Part shown: positions 9,145 to 17,548 of the stretch, piece after piece
Layout: each line of letters begins with the position of its first letter
Numbering within the stretch: position 1 is the stretch's first letter
Origin: Prevotellaceae bacterium UBA1746
GTDB taxonomy: Bacteria > Bacteroidota > Bacteroidia > Bacteroidales > Bacteroidaceae
Assembly (NCBI GenBank): GCA_002314875.1
Contig: DCHS01000017.1
Location: 62,001-126,000 of the forward strand
Reading direction: 5' to 3'
DNA length: 64,000 nt
Made by a program: the position numbers and the translations under genes
The notes under the pieces: generated by a model
Told to the model about the DNA's origin: nothing
Database searches by the model: none
The model's input: only the letters and a program-made list of their open reading frames with translations

Positions 9145-10956
9145 TTAGAAGTTAGGACCAGCAACATCCCACCAGAGACGGGTAGCCTGGAGGTCATCGC
9201 CACCGAGAGCGTTGAGACCCGTAGCCTGGATGTTGGCCTTGGCCTGAGGATCGGTAGCAGCCCAGGGTACACGACGGATGAGGTCACCATCAGCGAGAGA
9301 TCCATCACCATCACCAGGCCACATTACGGGGAAGATTTGAGGATAGCCCGTACGGCGAAGGTCAACCCATGCTTCGAAACTGTTGGGGAAGAGGGCGATG
9401 TACTTCTGGGTGATAATCTTTTCGAGCTTAGTCTCGGGAGTATCGCCTTCGTTCCATTTTACACCGATGCGGGTGAGTGATTCCCAATCCTTACCATCAC
9501 CGAACGGATCACGCTGCGTGTAATCGATGGCAGCAGTACGCTCCATATATTCGTCAACATAGTTGTCATAGCCGTCAACACCGTCTTCTTCGTACCATTC
9601 ACGGTCCTGAGGTTCATCAAGACAAGCATTACGAATACCACGATTATAGAAGAATTCGGCAGTACCGCCCATGTTCCAACCGCGGATAGCACCTTCTGCA
9701 CGGAGGAAGTCAACTTCTGCCCACTTTACGAGATAAAGGGGAGCGTTGGCCATCATGTTGGGATCGAAGGTAGAAGCAGCGATGTTGGGGTTGGTAGCAA
9801 TTGCCTGTCCCTGACCGGTAGCGCAACCAGCACGAAGACCGATGATACGGTCGTTGGCGGGAGTAACTTCGCCATTGTGCTTGTTGGTGATAGCGTAAGC
9901 GTTCTTCTGCCAGAGCATGTGGGTATAGGGATGATCGAGACTCATCAGGATGCTTTCGAAAGAAGCGTTGAGACGGGTATCAGCCCAAGAACCTGCGATT
10001 TCAACCAAAGGATTGGTAAAACCACTGACAGCGGGATAGAGGGCGTGCTGCATTTCCTCGCTTTCGCAAACACCACTTGCTACTGCTTCTTCTGCCCACT
10101 TCTGAGCACGAGCGGGATCAACCTTCACGATGTGCATAGCCATACGGAGCTTGATAGAGTTTGCCAGACGCCAGCAAGACTCAACGAAGCTGGAGTAGTC
10201 GCCGGTAAGTGCGCAGCGTGCGGTCTGGTAGTCAACGAAGATGTTGAGGAGAGCTTCCTTGTACCAGTCGGGACGCTGTTCGAAGTGCTTCAGACAGTTG
10301 ATGATGGTGTCAAGGTTAGCCTCGATACCGTAATAGATAGAGTCGAGGGGAACGTAGGTTGTGGGGTTCTCGAGATTCTGCTTGTCCTCATAGTAGGTGT
10401 AAGGACCAGAGATATCTGCCACTTCCTGAGCTGCAAGGCAGTAATACAGGAGGTTTACAGCCTTAACTTCAGGAATAGAGTCCACAGAAGCATGGTGGAG
10501 AAGGGGCATCAAAGCATTCTTCACAATGGTGTAGTTACCACGAGGACCGCCGTTGAACTGCTCACAAACATTATAGGTAGAGGTGAGGGTGGCGTTACTA
10601 TAGGGGAAGTCCTGATGGCTTACAACGAAGTAACCAGCGTAGTTATCGGTACCAAGGTTGTACTGATACTGATAAGCGTGGCTACCAGGCATGGAGTTAT
10701 CCTTACCACCACGGAGAGCGTACTGAGCTGAGAGGCTGACACCGTAGTAGTTCTGGAGATGTTCATTAACAGACTCAAATTCTTCAGGAGTAATCTGGAG
10801 CGTATAGTTGAGGCTGTCGATATTACCCTTATGACTGTCCTTTTCAACAACGGTGCGGTCACTGGTAAATTCATCACCCGGCTGGTCGTAGTCAAGACAA
10901 GACTGAAGGGTGAGACCCGCCGAAGCGAGCAAGATATAGAATAATGACTTTTTCAT
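9145..10956 (-). CDS. SusD/RagB-family outer-membrane glycan-binding lipoprotein
   Basis: This 603-aa protein has a lipoprotein signal peptide with lipobox LQSC (Cys near residue 20). Its arrangement matches the SusD-like subfamily: TPR-like helices (KAVNLLYYCLAAQEVADISGPYTYYE) and a C-terminal WVDLRRTGYPQIFPVMWP segment. It would cap the SusC barrel and bind the incoming oligosaccharide at the cell surface. It lies 14 bp after susC and 95 bp before the GH85 gene, so the three form one operon. By context the ligand should be an N-glycan or a fragment of one. Confidence 0.95.
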   Translation of the reverse strand: MKKSLFYILLASAGLTLQSCLDYDQPGDEFTSDRTVVEKDSHKGNIDSLNYTLQITPEEFESVNEHLQNYYGVSLSAQYALRGGKDNSMPGSHAYQYQYNLGTDNYAGYFVVSHQDFPYSNATLTSTYNVCEQFNGGPRGNYTIVKNALMPLLHHASVDSIPEVKAVNLLYYCLAAQEVADISGPYTYYEDKQNLENPTTYVPLDSIYYGIEANLDTIINCLKHFEQRPDWYKEALLNIFVDYQTARCALTGDYSSFVESCWRLANSIKLRMAMHIVKVDPARAQKWAEEAVASGVCESEEMQHALYPAVSGFTNPLVEIAGSWADTRLNASFESILMSLDHPYTHMLWQKNAYAITNKHNGEVTPANDRIIGLRAGCATGQGQAIATNPNIAASTFDPNMMANAPLYLVKWAEVDFLRAEGAIRGWNMGGTAEFFYNRGIRNACLDEPQDREWYEEDGVDGYDNYVDEYMERTAAIDYTQRDPFGDGKDWESLTRIGVKWNEGDTPETKLEKIITQKYIALFPNSFEAWVDLRRTGYPQIFPVMWPGDGDGSLADGDLIRRVPWAATDPQAKANIQATGLNALGGDDLQATRLWWDVAGPNF

Positions 10957-10970
10957 ATTGTCTCAGGATT

Positions 10971-13900
10971 TTAGAAGTTGAGTTTGAGATTGAAACCGAA
11001 GCTACGACTGCTGGGGAGGTTGAACATTTCGAAACCACCGAGGCTGTTAGCACTTGAGATGGAAACGTCGGGATCAACGGGAGCTTCCTTGTAGAGGAAG
11101 AAGAGGTTACGAGCGATGAACGAGAGGCTCAGGTTCTTGCCGTCACCGATGAGGTTGCGGAAGGTGTAACCGAATGAAAGTTCACGCAGACGGAAGTTGG
11201 TTGCATTGTAAACATAGCTGGAAGCATCGTTGTAACTGATACTTTCGTAGTAATCCTGGATAGGAACGATGTCACGGCCTTCGTTGATGTACATACCGGG
11301 AATAGAAGTAGCGGTGTACTCTTCCCAATAAGGATCGTAAGAACTGTAGGTAAGACCTGTTGCTGCTGCTTCATTACGAGCATCAGCAGTACGCTGGCTT
11401 ACACCGAGACGATCGAGATAAGCTTCGGTAAGAGAGATAACCTTACCACCGATGCGGCCATTGATGAGGAAGAAGAGGTTGAAGTTCTTGTAAGAGAAGG
11501 TATTGCTCCAAGAAAGCTGGTAGTTGGAGTTCATGTTACCCAGATACTTACCGTACTTTTCACCAGCGGTAGAGCGAACGAAGCCGCTTTCATCGATGTA
11601 CTTCTTCTTACCATTGTAAGAGGGCATACCCTTGCTGTCGATGTAGATGTCGCCAGCCTTGTGAACGAGAGTACCCTGACCTGCAGAATTGAGGTTGCCT
11701 TCGTTGTCGCGATAGACGTCGTCCTGCCAACGGTCGAAGTCAGTAATGTACATATCGCCGTACTTCTTGCCCTTGATGTAACGAACGTGAACACCGTTAG
11801 CAACAGTAACATCGAGTTCCTTGTCAACGCCATTGGCATCAGTGTAGGTCTCGAGGATCTTGTTGTTGTTGAGACTGAAGTTCACGCTGGTCTTCCAACG
11901 CCAACCTCTACCGATGTTCCAGTCATAACCGAGGGTCAATTCGATACCCTGGTTACGAACGCAAGCCGTATTCACAGGCTGAGTCTTACCATTGGTACCA
12001 GAGATGGTGATGTAAGCGTTATCGAGACGGGTGTTGTAGTAAGTAACGTCGAAGTTAAGGGCGTTGTTGAAGAACTGAGATTCGATACCGGTTTCGAAAG
12101 ACTTCATGGTCTCAGGGATGGGATCGAAACTGTTGAAGTTGCTCATCAATACAGCACCAGTGCGGGGGTCAGTAGAAAGACTGCTGAAGACGGTGTTAGG
12201 AATGGAGTTACCAACTTCAGAGTAGCTGATACGATACTTCAAATAACTAATCTGCTTCGGCATGTGAAGGAGATTGGTCAGGATGGTGTTTGCACCGAAA
12301 CCGAAGTAACCGTAGTTGTCGGCAGTACCTGCATTAGCGAACTGCTTGAAGGCACGATACCAGTCACGACGATAAGAACCATCGAGGTATACACAATCCT
12401 TCCAACCGAACTGAGCGGTGAAGAGAGCTGCCTTATCCCAGTTGCTGGAGAGAGACTTGCCAGTGATGCCTGAACTACCAGAAGAGGGTTCGAAACGGTC
12501 TACAACAGTGGGGAGTTCGGTAACGATGCCGTTCTTTACCATGTCAACGGTAGCGGTAGCATCGGTACTTACTGTGGTGCCCTTCAAAGTATGGCCTACC
12601 CAACCTGCGGTAAGGTTAACGAGCCAGTCTTCCTTGAAAGTCTTGTTGTAAGAAAGGAGGTAGTCAGTGTAAACGTCAGTGGTCTGACCGTTGCGGAGCC
12701 AATAGCGACCGTAGTCGTTGATGTTGGCGGGATCCATGGTGGTAGCATAACGGCAAGATTCGCTGTTGGACTTGTCGTAGTCAAGAGAAACACGAGCCTG
12801 GAAGGTAAGACCGTCAACGATATCAAGAGTACCCTGGAAGTTGCCATAGAAACGGTCGTCGTTCTGAACGCTCGTATTCATGTTCATCAACCAGTAGGGG
12901 TTATTCTTCATAGGAGACTGGAATGCCCAGTTCTGCATGGTGCCGGTAAGGAGAGCACGACCCGTAACAGAGGTAATCTGACCGAGGGGGTAATAGGTGC
13001 TACCATTGCTGAACCAAGAGCCCTGCATGCTATAGTTTGTGCGATAGTAGTCGAGATCGACGTTACGCGGCATGGTGTAGAGGTCGTAGATGGGGTTCAA
13101 AGCGGTACCACCACCGATACGGTTCTTGGTCTTGGTCTGTACGTAGTTTGCATTAGCGTCGATGTGTACGCGCTTCCAAAGGTCGTAGTGCTGACGGAAT
13201 GCGAATGTGTGACGGTTGTAGGAATTGTTTTCCAACATACCGTTTGCATGAGAATTTGCGTAGCTTACATAAGTACGAATCTTCTCAGTACCGCCGGAGA
13301 GGCTGAAAGAGTTGTTGGTGGTAACACCGGTCTTATAGAAATCAGCAATATCATCCTGAGCGTAATTGCGGAGGTGAATGTCGCGGGTAGAAGCAATCTT
13401 AGCCTGATTGAGAATCTGGAGGGTGGTCAGATCACTACCGTCAGCATTGGGGATGAGCGAAACGTTGGAGAAATTGGTATTCTTGTTGATTTCACCAGAA
13501 TAGGGAGTATTGGCAACGTTAGCGGTATAAGTAGTCTTCTGACCAGAGAGACGTTCACCCCAGCTATTGATGCTGAAGGTACCGAGAGAAACGATATTGC
13601 CGTCTTCGTCATAACGGGTGTTGACGGCATTAGCACCATACTCGTTCTGGATTTCAGGAGTGAGAAGTGGAGTATCGAAGGTAACGTTACTGTTGAAGGT
13701 GATATCAAGACGACCTTCCTTACCCTTCTTGGTAGTAATCATCACAACACCGTTGGCAGCAGCAGAACCGTAGAGGGCAGCAGCGTTAGCACCCTTGAGG
13801 ACGTTGATGCTTTCGATATCATCGGGGTTAATCTGAGAAAGGGGGTCAGCGCCTTCAGAAGTTGCATTGTTGGCAATGCTCATAGCGTCGGTCTTGCTAT

Positions 13901-14519
13901 GGCTGTTCTGCATAGGAATACCATCGACAACGATGAGGGGGTCATTGTTACCCTGGATGGACTTGTTACCACGGAGAAGAATCTTGGAAGAACCACCGGC
14001 ACCACCGGCACCTGCCGTAATGGTAACACCGGAAATCTTACCGTCGAGAGAGTTTACGAGGTTGGGGTCTTCTACCTTCATAAGGTCGTCAGCCTTTACC
14101 TGCTGGGTTGCATAGGTAAGAGAAGATGCCTTACGGACGATACCCATAGCGGTTACGACTGCTTCACCGAGGGTGTTGTCATTTTCCTGGAGGATGATTT
14201 CCAGACTGGAAGTTCCGTCCCAGGTTACCTGCTGAGAGGTATAACCGATAAAGCTGATGTTGATTTTAGCACCCTTCTTCACATTCTTGAGCGTGAAGTG
14301 GCCGTCATTGTCAACAGTCACACCGTTGGTAGTTCCGGCAACTGTAACAGAAGCACCTGTGAGGGGTTCACCGGTCTCGTCGACAACGGTACCGGTTACA
14401 GTAGAGGTCTGCTGCACGATGTAGTAGTCATTAGCATAGGCTACATTGGGCACGACCGTACCACCGATGAGGGCAAGGGCACCCATCAGCAGATAAACTT
14501 TGGTTGTTCTTTTAGACAT
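10971..14519 (-). CDS. SusC/RagA-family TonB-linked outer-membrane transporter
   Basis: I place the start at the ATG of MSKRTTKVYLLMGALALIGG because it opens a signal peptide; the 71 residues of open frame before it cross the promoter. That gives 1182 aa. Order of domains: signal peptide (to about residue 29), a CarboxypepD_reg-like beta domain (TVTGTVVDETGEPLTGASV), the TonB plug (ILLRGNKSIQGNNDPLIVVDG), and a long beta-barrel ending in an aromatic residue (SFGFNLKLNF), as usual for barrel insertion. It imports oligosaccharides across the outer membrane with TonB energy. It is the first gene of the susC-susD-GH85 operon. No ECF sigma/anti-sigma pair, SusR or hybrid two-component regulator lies next to it. 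Confidence 0.96.
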   Translation of the reverse strand: MSKRTTKVYLLMGALALIGGTVVPNVAYANDYYIVQQTSTVTGTVVDETGEPLTGASVTVAGTTNGVTVDNDGHFTLKNVKKGAKINISFIGYTSQQVTWDGTSSLEIILQENDNTLGEAVVTAMGIVRKASSLTYATQQVKADDLMKVEDPNLVNSLDGKISGVTITAGAGGAGGSSKILLRGNKSIQGNNDPLIVVDGIPMQNSHSKTDAMSIANNATSEGADPLSQINPDDIESINVLKGANAAALYGSAAANGVVMITTKKGKEGRLDITFNSNVTFDTPLLTPEIQNEYGANAVNTRYDEDGNIVSLGTFSINSWGERLSGQKTTYTANVANTPYSGEINKNTNFSNVSLIPNADGSDLTTLQILNQAKIASTRDIHLRNYAQDDIADFYKTGVTTNNSFSLSGGTEKIRTYVSYANSHANGMLENNSYNRHTFAFRQHYDLWKRVHIDANANYVQTKTKNRIGGGTALNPIYDLYTMPRNVDLDYYRTNYSMQGSWFSNGSTYYPLGQITSVTGRALLTGTMQNWAFQSPMKNNPYWLMNMNTSVQNDDRFYGNFQGTLDIVDGLTFQARVSLDYDKSNSESCRYATTMDPANINDYGRYWLRNGQTTDVYTDYLLSYNKTFKEDWLVNLTAGWVGHTLKGTTVSTDATATVDMVKNGIVTELPTVVDRFEPSSGSSGITGKSLSSNWDKAALFTAQFGWKDCVYLDGSYRRDWYRAFKQFANAGTADNYGYFGFGANTILTNLLHMPKQISYLKYRISYSEVGNSIPNTVFSSLSTDPRTGAVLMSNFNSFDPIPETMKSFETGIESQFFNNALNFDVTYYNTRLDNAYITISGTNGKTQPVNTACVRNQGIELTLGYDWNIGRGWRWKTSVNFSLNNNKILETYTDANGVDKELDVTVANGVHVRYIKGKKYGDMYITDFDRWQDDVYRDNEGNLNSAGQGTLVHKAGDIYIDSKGMPSYNGKKKYIDESGFVRSTAGEKYGKYLGNMNSNYQLSWSNTFSYKNFNLFFLINGRIGGKVISLTEAYLDRLGVSQRTADARNEAAATGLTYSSYDPYWEEYTATSIPGMYINEGRDIVPIQDYYESISYNDASSYVYNATNFRLRELSFGYTFRNLIGDGKNLSLSFIARNLFFLYKEAPVDPDVSISSANSLGGFEMFNLPSSRSFGFNLKLNF

Positions 14520-14615
14520 AGGTATTATGTTTTTCGGATGTGCAAGAGATTTGCTTTGTTGTAAACAAAGACGGATTTTAAGGATAAACGTTCCGTTTTT
14601 GTCTATAAAGTGTGG

Positions 14616-14647
14616 CAAAGATACGGAGTTTTCTTTTATAAAACAAT
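14616..14647 (-). promoter_or_regulatory. Promoter of the susC-susD-GH85 operon
   Basis: On the - strand: -33 ATTG (14644-14647), a 20-nt spacer and -7 TATCTTTG (14616-14623). This fits the Bacteroidetes consensus and leaves a leader of about 90 nt before the susC ATG at 14519. Confidence 0.7.
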
Positions 14648-14730
14648 TTTTAATACAAAAATCGTTATGAATCGTGCCATTTTTAATAAGATAGTAACCA
14701 ATTTTACTTTTCTTTATCTTTTTTTTCATC

Positions 14731-14779
14731 AAAAAGCGCCCCTTGCTTTGTCTTTACTTAACAAAACAAGGGGCTTTTC
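14731..14779 (-). terminator. Terminator of the ABC exporter gene
   Basis: The stem CCCCTTG-TTTGT / ACAAA-CAAGGGG carries one mismatch, extended by AAAAG/CTTTT. On the - strand it ends GGGGCGCTTTTT. It lies between the exporter stop (14837) and the susC promoter. Confidence 0.75.
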
Positions 14780-14836
14780 TAAAAAAACATCTATGATGTT
14801 ATAAGTTTTTGATAAAATATGCAAAGCGTAAAACTA

Positions 14837-16708
14837 TTATAGGGCCTGCATATCATTCAGGCGCTTATAATAGCCTCCGAGTTGGAGCAATTCTTCGTGT
14901 GTTCCGCTCTCGACGATTTTTCCTTCATGGAGAACAAGAATTTTATCTGCATTCTTGATGGTAGAAAGGCGGTGGGCGATAGCGATTGTCGTTCGCTGTT
15001 TCATCAGTCGCTCGAGGGCTTCCTGAACAAGACGCTCGGATTCGGTATCAAGAGCGGATGTTGCTTCGTCAAGGATGAGAATATCGGGATTCTTTAAGAT
15101 AGCGCGGGCAATACTGATACGCTGGCGCTGACCACCGGAAAGGCGGCAGCCACGATCGCCGACGGAGGTGTCATAACCCTTCTCTGTGGCTATGATGAAT
15201 TCGTGGGCATTGGCGATTTTTGCTGCTTCAATAACACGTTCGCGAAGTGCCTTTTCCTCGGCTTCATTCTGGGGTTCGGGAACTCCGAACGCAATGTTAT
15301 GATAGAAAGAATCGTTGAAAAGAATCGCTTCTTGATTGACATTTCCGATGAGGCTGCGAAGGTCGCTCAAACGAAGTGTGCGTACATCCTTACCGTCAAT
15401 TGTAATACATCCGTCCGTCACATCGTGATAACGGGGGACAAGGTCGACGAGGGTGGATTTTCCACTTCCGCTCTGGCCTACCAATGCAACCGTCTGTCCT
15501 TTCTTAACAGAGAAAGAGACACCATGAATAACGGGATTTTCGTTTTCGCCATTCTGGTAGGTGAAATGAACGTCATTGAAAGTGATTTCCTCTGAAAGAT
15601 GCTGAATCTCCGTAGCATTTTCCTTTTCCTGAATGGTGTTTTCTGCATCGAGAATCTTGTTGATACGCTGCATGGATGCCATACCCTTTGGAATCGCATA
15701 ACTTGCACGGGAGAAATCCTTCAACGGTTGGATGATACTGTATAGTATCACCATATAGAAGATGAAGGTCGGAGCATCAATGGGGCTGTGATCGGAGAAG
15801 ATGAGGGTTCCGCCGTACCAAAGGACGAGGATGATTAGACAGGTTCCCAAGAATTCACTGACAGGATGGGCGAGGGCCTGACGTGTTGCTACACGGCTGC
15901 AGATGCGACGATATTCATCAATGATGGCATCAAAACGCGAACGCATCTTCTGCTCTGCGGTAAAGGCCTTGATGATGCGCATTCCACCGAGGGTTTCGTC
16001 TAGCTGAGACATGGTGTCGCTCCACTTTTCCTGAGCTTCAAGACTCTTTTGCTTGAGTTTCCGGCCAATCTTTCCCATAGCGGCTACCAGAAGAGGAAGA
16101 ACGACAATGGTGAAGATGGTTAGTTGCCAGCTGGTATAAATCAGAACGCCGAAGTAGCAGATAATGAGAATAGGGTTCTTGATAATCATCTCAAGACTAC
16201 CTGTAACGGAGTTTTCAACTTCGTTGACATCACCGCTCATTCTGGCAATAATATCGCCTTTTCGCTCTTCGCTGAAAAAGGAGAGAGGGAGACTCGTAAT
16301 TTTGTTATAGACTGCACTGCGAATGTCGCGGACGATTCCCATACGAAGGGGCACCATAATGGCCACAGAGGCAAAGTAACAGGCGGTTTTAAGTAAGGTG
16401 GCAAAAGCGAGGAAACAACCAATACAGAGGAGGGTTGTTGAGGCGCCAACGGAAGAAATCATTTCCGTCGTATAGTAATACATATTATTGACGCCGATAT
16501 CCTTGATGGACATGCCTGCAGTATCCCAGGGAATAAACGCGTATTTATTCTGGTCGATACCAAAAAGCAATTGCAACATGGGAATGATGCTGACAAAAGA
16601 GAATACGTTCAGCACTGCACTCAACACGTTGAAGAGAAGACCGCCGAAGAGGTAGCCTTTATAAGGGGCGACATATTGTCGCATCAATCGCAGAAAGTCT
16701 TTCATCAA
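14837..16708 (-). CDS. ABC exporter, fused permease-ATPase (MsbA/lipid-exporter type)
   Basis: This 623-aa half-transporter has an N-terminal membrane domain of six transmembrane helices (about residues 1-340). The ATPase domain has Walker A GQSGSGKST, signature LSGGQRQRISIARA, Walker B ILILDEATSALD and the H-loop AIAHRLST. It works as a homodimer in the inner membrane. Similar Bacteroidetes proteins are usually annotated MsbA-like, but the substrate (lipid A core, drug or peptide) cannot be read from sequence. It is followed by a terminator; the rnhA-like gene lies 64 bp upstream on the same strand. Confidence 0.92.
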   Translation of the reverse strand: MMKDFLRLMRQYVAPYKGYLFGGLLFNVLSAVLNVFSFVSIIPMLQLLFGIDQNKYAFIPWDTAGMSIKDIGVNNMYYYTTEMISSVGASTTLLCIGCFLAFATLLKTACYFASVAIMVPLRMGIVRDIRSAVYNKITSLPLSFFSEERKGDIIARMSGDVNEVENSVTGSLEMIIKNPILIICYFGVLIYTSWQLTIFTIVVLPLLVAAMGKIGRKLKQKSLEAQEKWSDTMSQLDETLGGMRIIKAFTAEQKMRSRFDAIIDEYRRICSRVATRQALAHPVSEFLGTCLIILVLWYGGTLIFSDHSPIDAPTFIFYMVILYSIIQPLKDFSRASYAIPKGMASMQRINKILDAENTIQEKENATEIQHLSEEITFNDVHFTYQNGENENPVIHGVSFSVKKGQTVALVGQSGSGKSTLVDLVPRYHDVTDGCITIDGKDVRTLRLSDLRSLIGNVNQEAILFNDSFYHNIAFGVPEPQNEAEEKALRERVIEAAKIANAHEFIIATEKGYDTSVGDRGCRLSGGQRQRISIARAILKNPDILILDEATSALDTESERLVQEALERLMKQRTTIAIAHRLSTIKNADKILVLHEGKIVESGTHEELLQLGGYYKRLNDMQAL

Positions 16709-16772
16709 GGATTTTTCAATTAAGAACTATGAATTATAAATAGCGAATTCACTAATTCTTTGTTGTATCATA

Positions 16773-17195
16773 TTATTTTCTACCAAAGTCAGCAGGGATT
16801 TCTCCAAGCTCTTCGGTATTCCACTTCAAGATCGGGCAATTGATTTCGTGGGTATTGAGCCAGTGCTCTGCACGTTCGATGAGTTCGTACAAAGGCTCGG
16901 TCTCTGGTGTTCGCTCAAGGGTGGTTTTGCACTTCCTTTTTCTCACCCAGGTCTGGGCCGTCATGGAATCAGAAAAGATACGCATGATATATCCCTTCTG
17001 GTGCATCAGTGCCAAAGCATGGACGATAGCGAGAAACTCTCCGATGTTGTTCGTGCCGTGGACAGGGCCGTAATGAAAAACTACTTTTCCCGTCGGTTTG
17101 TCATCGCAGAGTAAAACTCCACGATATTCCATTGGGCCTGGATTGCCAGAGCAAGCGGCGTCAACGGCCAAAGCGAAACGGGGAAATGATTGCAT
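16773..17195 (-). CDS. Ribonuclease H (type 1)
   Basis: This 140-aa protein has the RNase H fold and its acidic active site: D12 in ALAVDAACSGNPG, Glu in NNIGEFLAIVHAL, Asp in RIFSDSMTAQTWV and a C-terminal Asp in IPADFGRK. It cleaves RNA in RNA-DNA hybrids (Okazaki primers, R-loops). The length is normal, with no extra hybrid-binding domain. The first ATG of the frame gives a good N-terminus. Its upstream region (17196-17548) holds the 21-bp repeat array described separately. Confidence 0.88.
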   Translation of the reverse strand: MQSFPRFALAVDAACSGNPGPMEYRGVLLCDDKPTGKVVFHYGPVHGTNNIGEFLAIVHALALMHQKGYIMRIFSDSMTAQTWVRKRKCKTTLERTPETEPLYELIERAEHWLNTHEINCPILKWNTEELGEIPADFGRK

Positions 17196-17260
17196 AAGTA
17201 GTTTTATTTACTTCTGAGTTTTTTTCAACGCTAAAGGAGGTAGCGTCACTCCTGACGGGC

Positions 17261-17364
17261 GATTATTTGTTTCCGTGGGAGATTTATTTATTTCCGTGGG
17301 AGATTTATTTATTTCCGTGGGAGATTTATTTATTTCCGCGGGAGATTTATTTAACTACGACGGA
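17261..17364 (+). repeat. 21-bp tandem repeat array, left block
   Basis: Units begin at 17261 (20-bp variant), 17281, 17302, 17323 and 17344. Two are identical, the third differs by one base (ccgtggga to ccgcggga), and the last is diverged. Each unit has an AT-rich half (gatttattta) and a GC-rich half (ttccgtggga). It is intergenic, about 65 bp upstream of the RNase H start. Confidence 0.95.
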
Positions 17365-17372
17365 GAAAGAAG

Positions 17373-17460
17373 TCGTCTCACTGATATGATTCGATAGTTT
17401 CACAATAGTGCGGAAATATACTCACGCTTATGAACTGAACGAATCACGGCAGTGAGACGA
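17373..17460. repeat. Inverted repeat between the two 21-bp arrays
   Basis: TCGTCTCACTG (17373-17383) pairs perfectly with CAGTGAGACGA (17450-17460). A second 6-bp match (GATTCG 17388 / CGAATC 17440) lies inside after a 4x4 mismatch. The central 46 nt is unpaired. The right arm resembles a unit of the array at 61546. Confidence 0.85.
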
Positions 17461-17466
17461 TAAAAA

Positions 17467-17529
17467 TGTCGGAGGTAGAAAACTAATTGTCGGAGGGAAA
17501 TAATTAATTCCCAGAGTGAGAAAATTAAT
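17467..17529 (+). repeat. 21-bp tandem repeat array, right block
   Basis: Three degenerate 21-bp units begin at 17467, 17488 and 17509, each ending in an aat/taat tail. They are roughly the reverse complement of the left-block units (cggagggaaataattaat against cggaaataaataaat). The whole locus 17261-17529 is thus a large imperfect inverted structure. The rest of 17196-17548 shows nothing else. Confidence 0.8.
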
Positions 17530-17548
17530 TGTCTAACAACGATAGGAA

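Noticed and set aside
12591..14564. Long + strand open frame (657 codons) opposite susC
   Set aside because: It is fully antisense to a clear SusC gene, and its translation has no recognisable domain or plausible signal. Long antisense frames are expected from the codon bias of susC.
14520..14732. N-terminal extension of SusC (71 codons)
   Set aside because: It is Lys/Ile-rich, contains no signal peptide, and runs over a consensus promoter. The downstream ATG opens a standard signal peptide.
17261..17364. CRISPR array
   Set aside because: Units of 21 bp abut with no unique spacers, and no cas genes are present. This is a simple tandem repeat.
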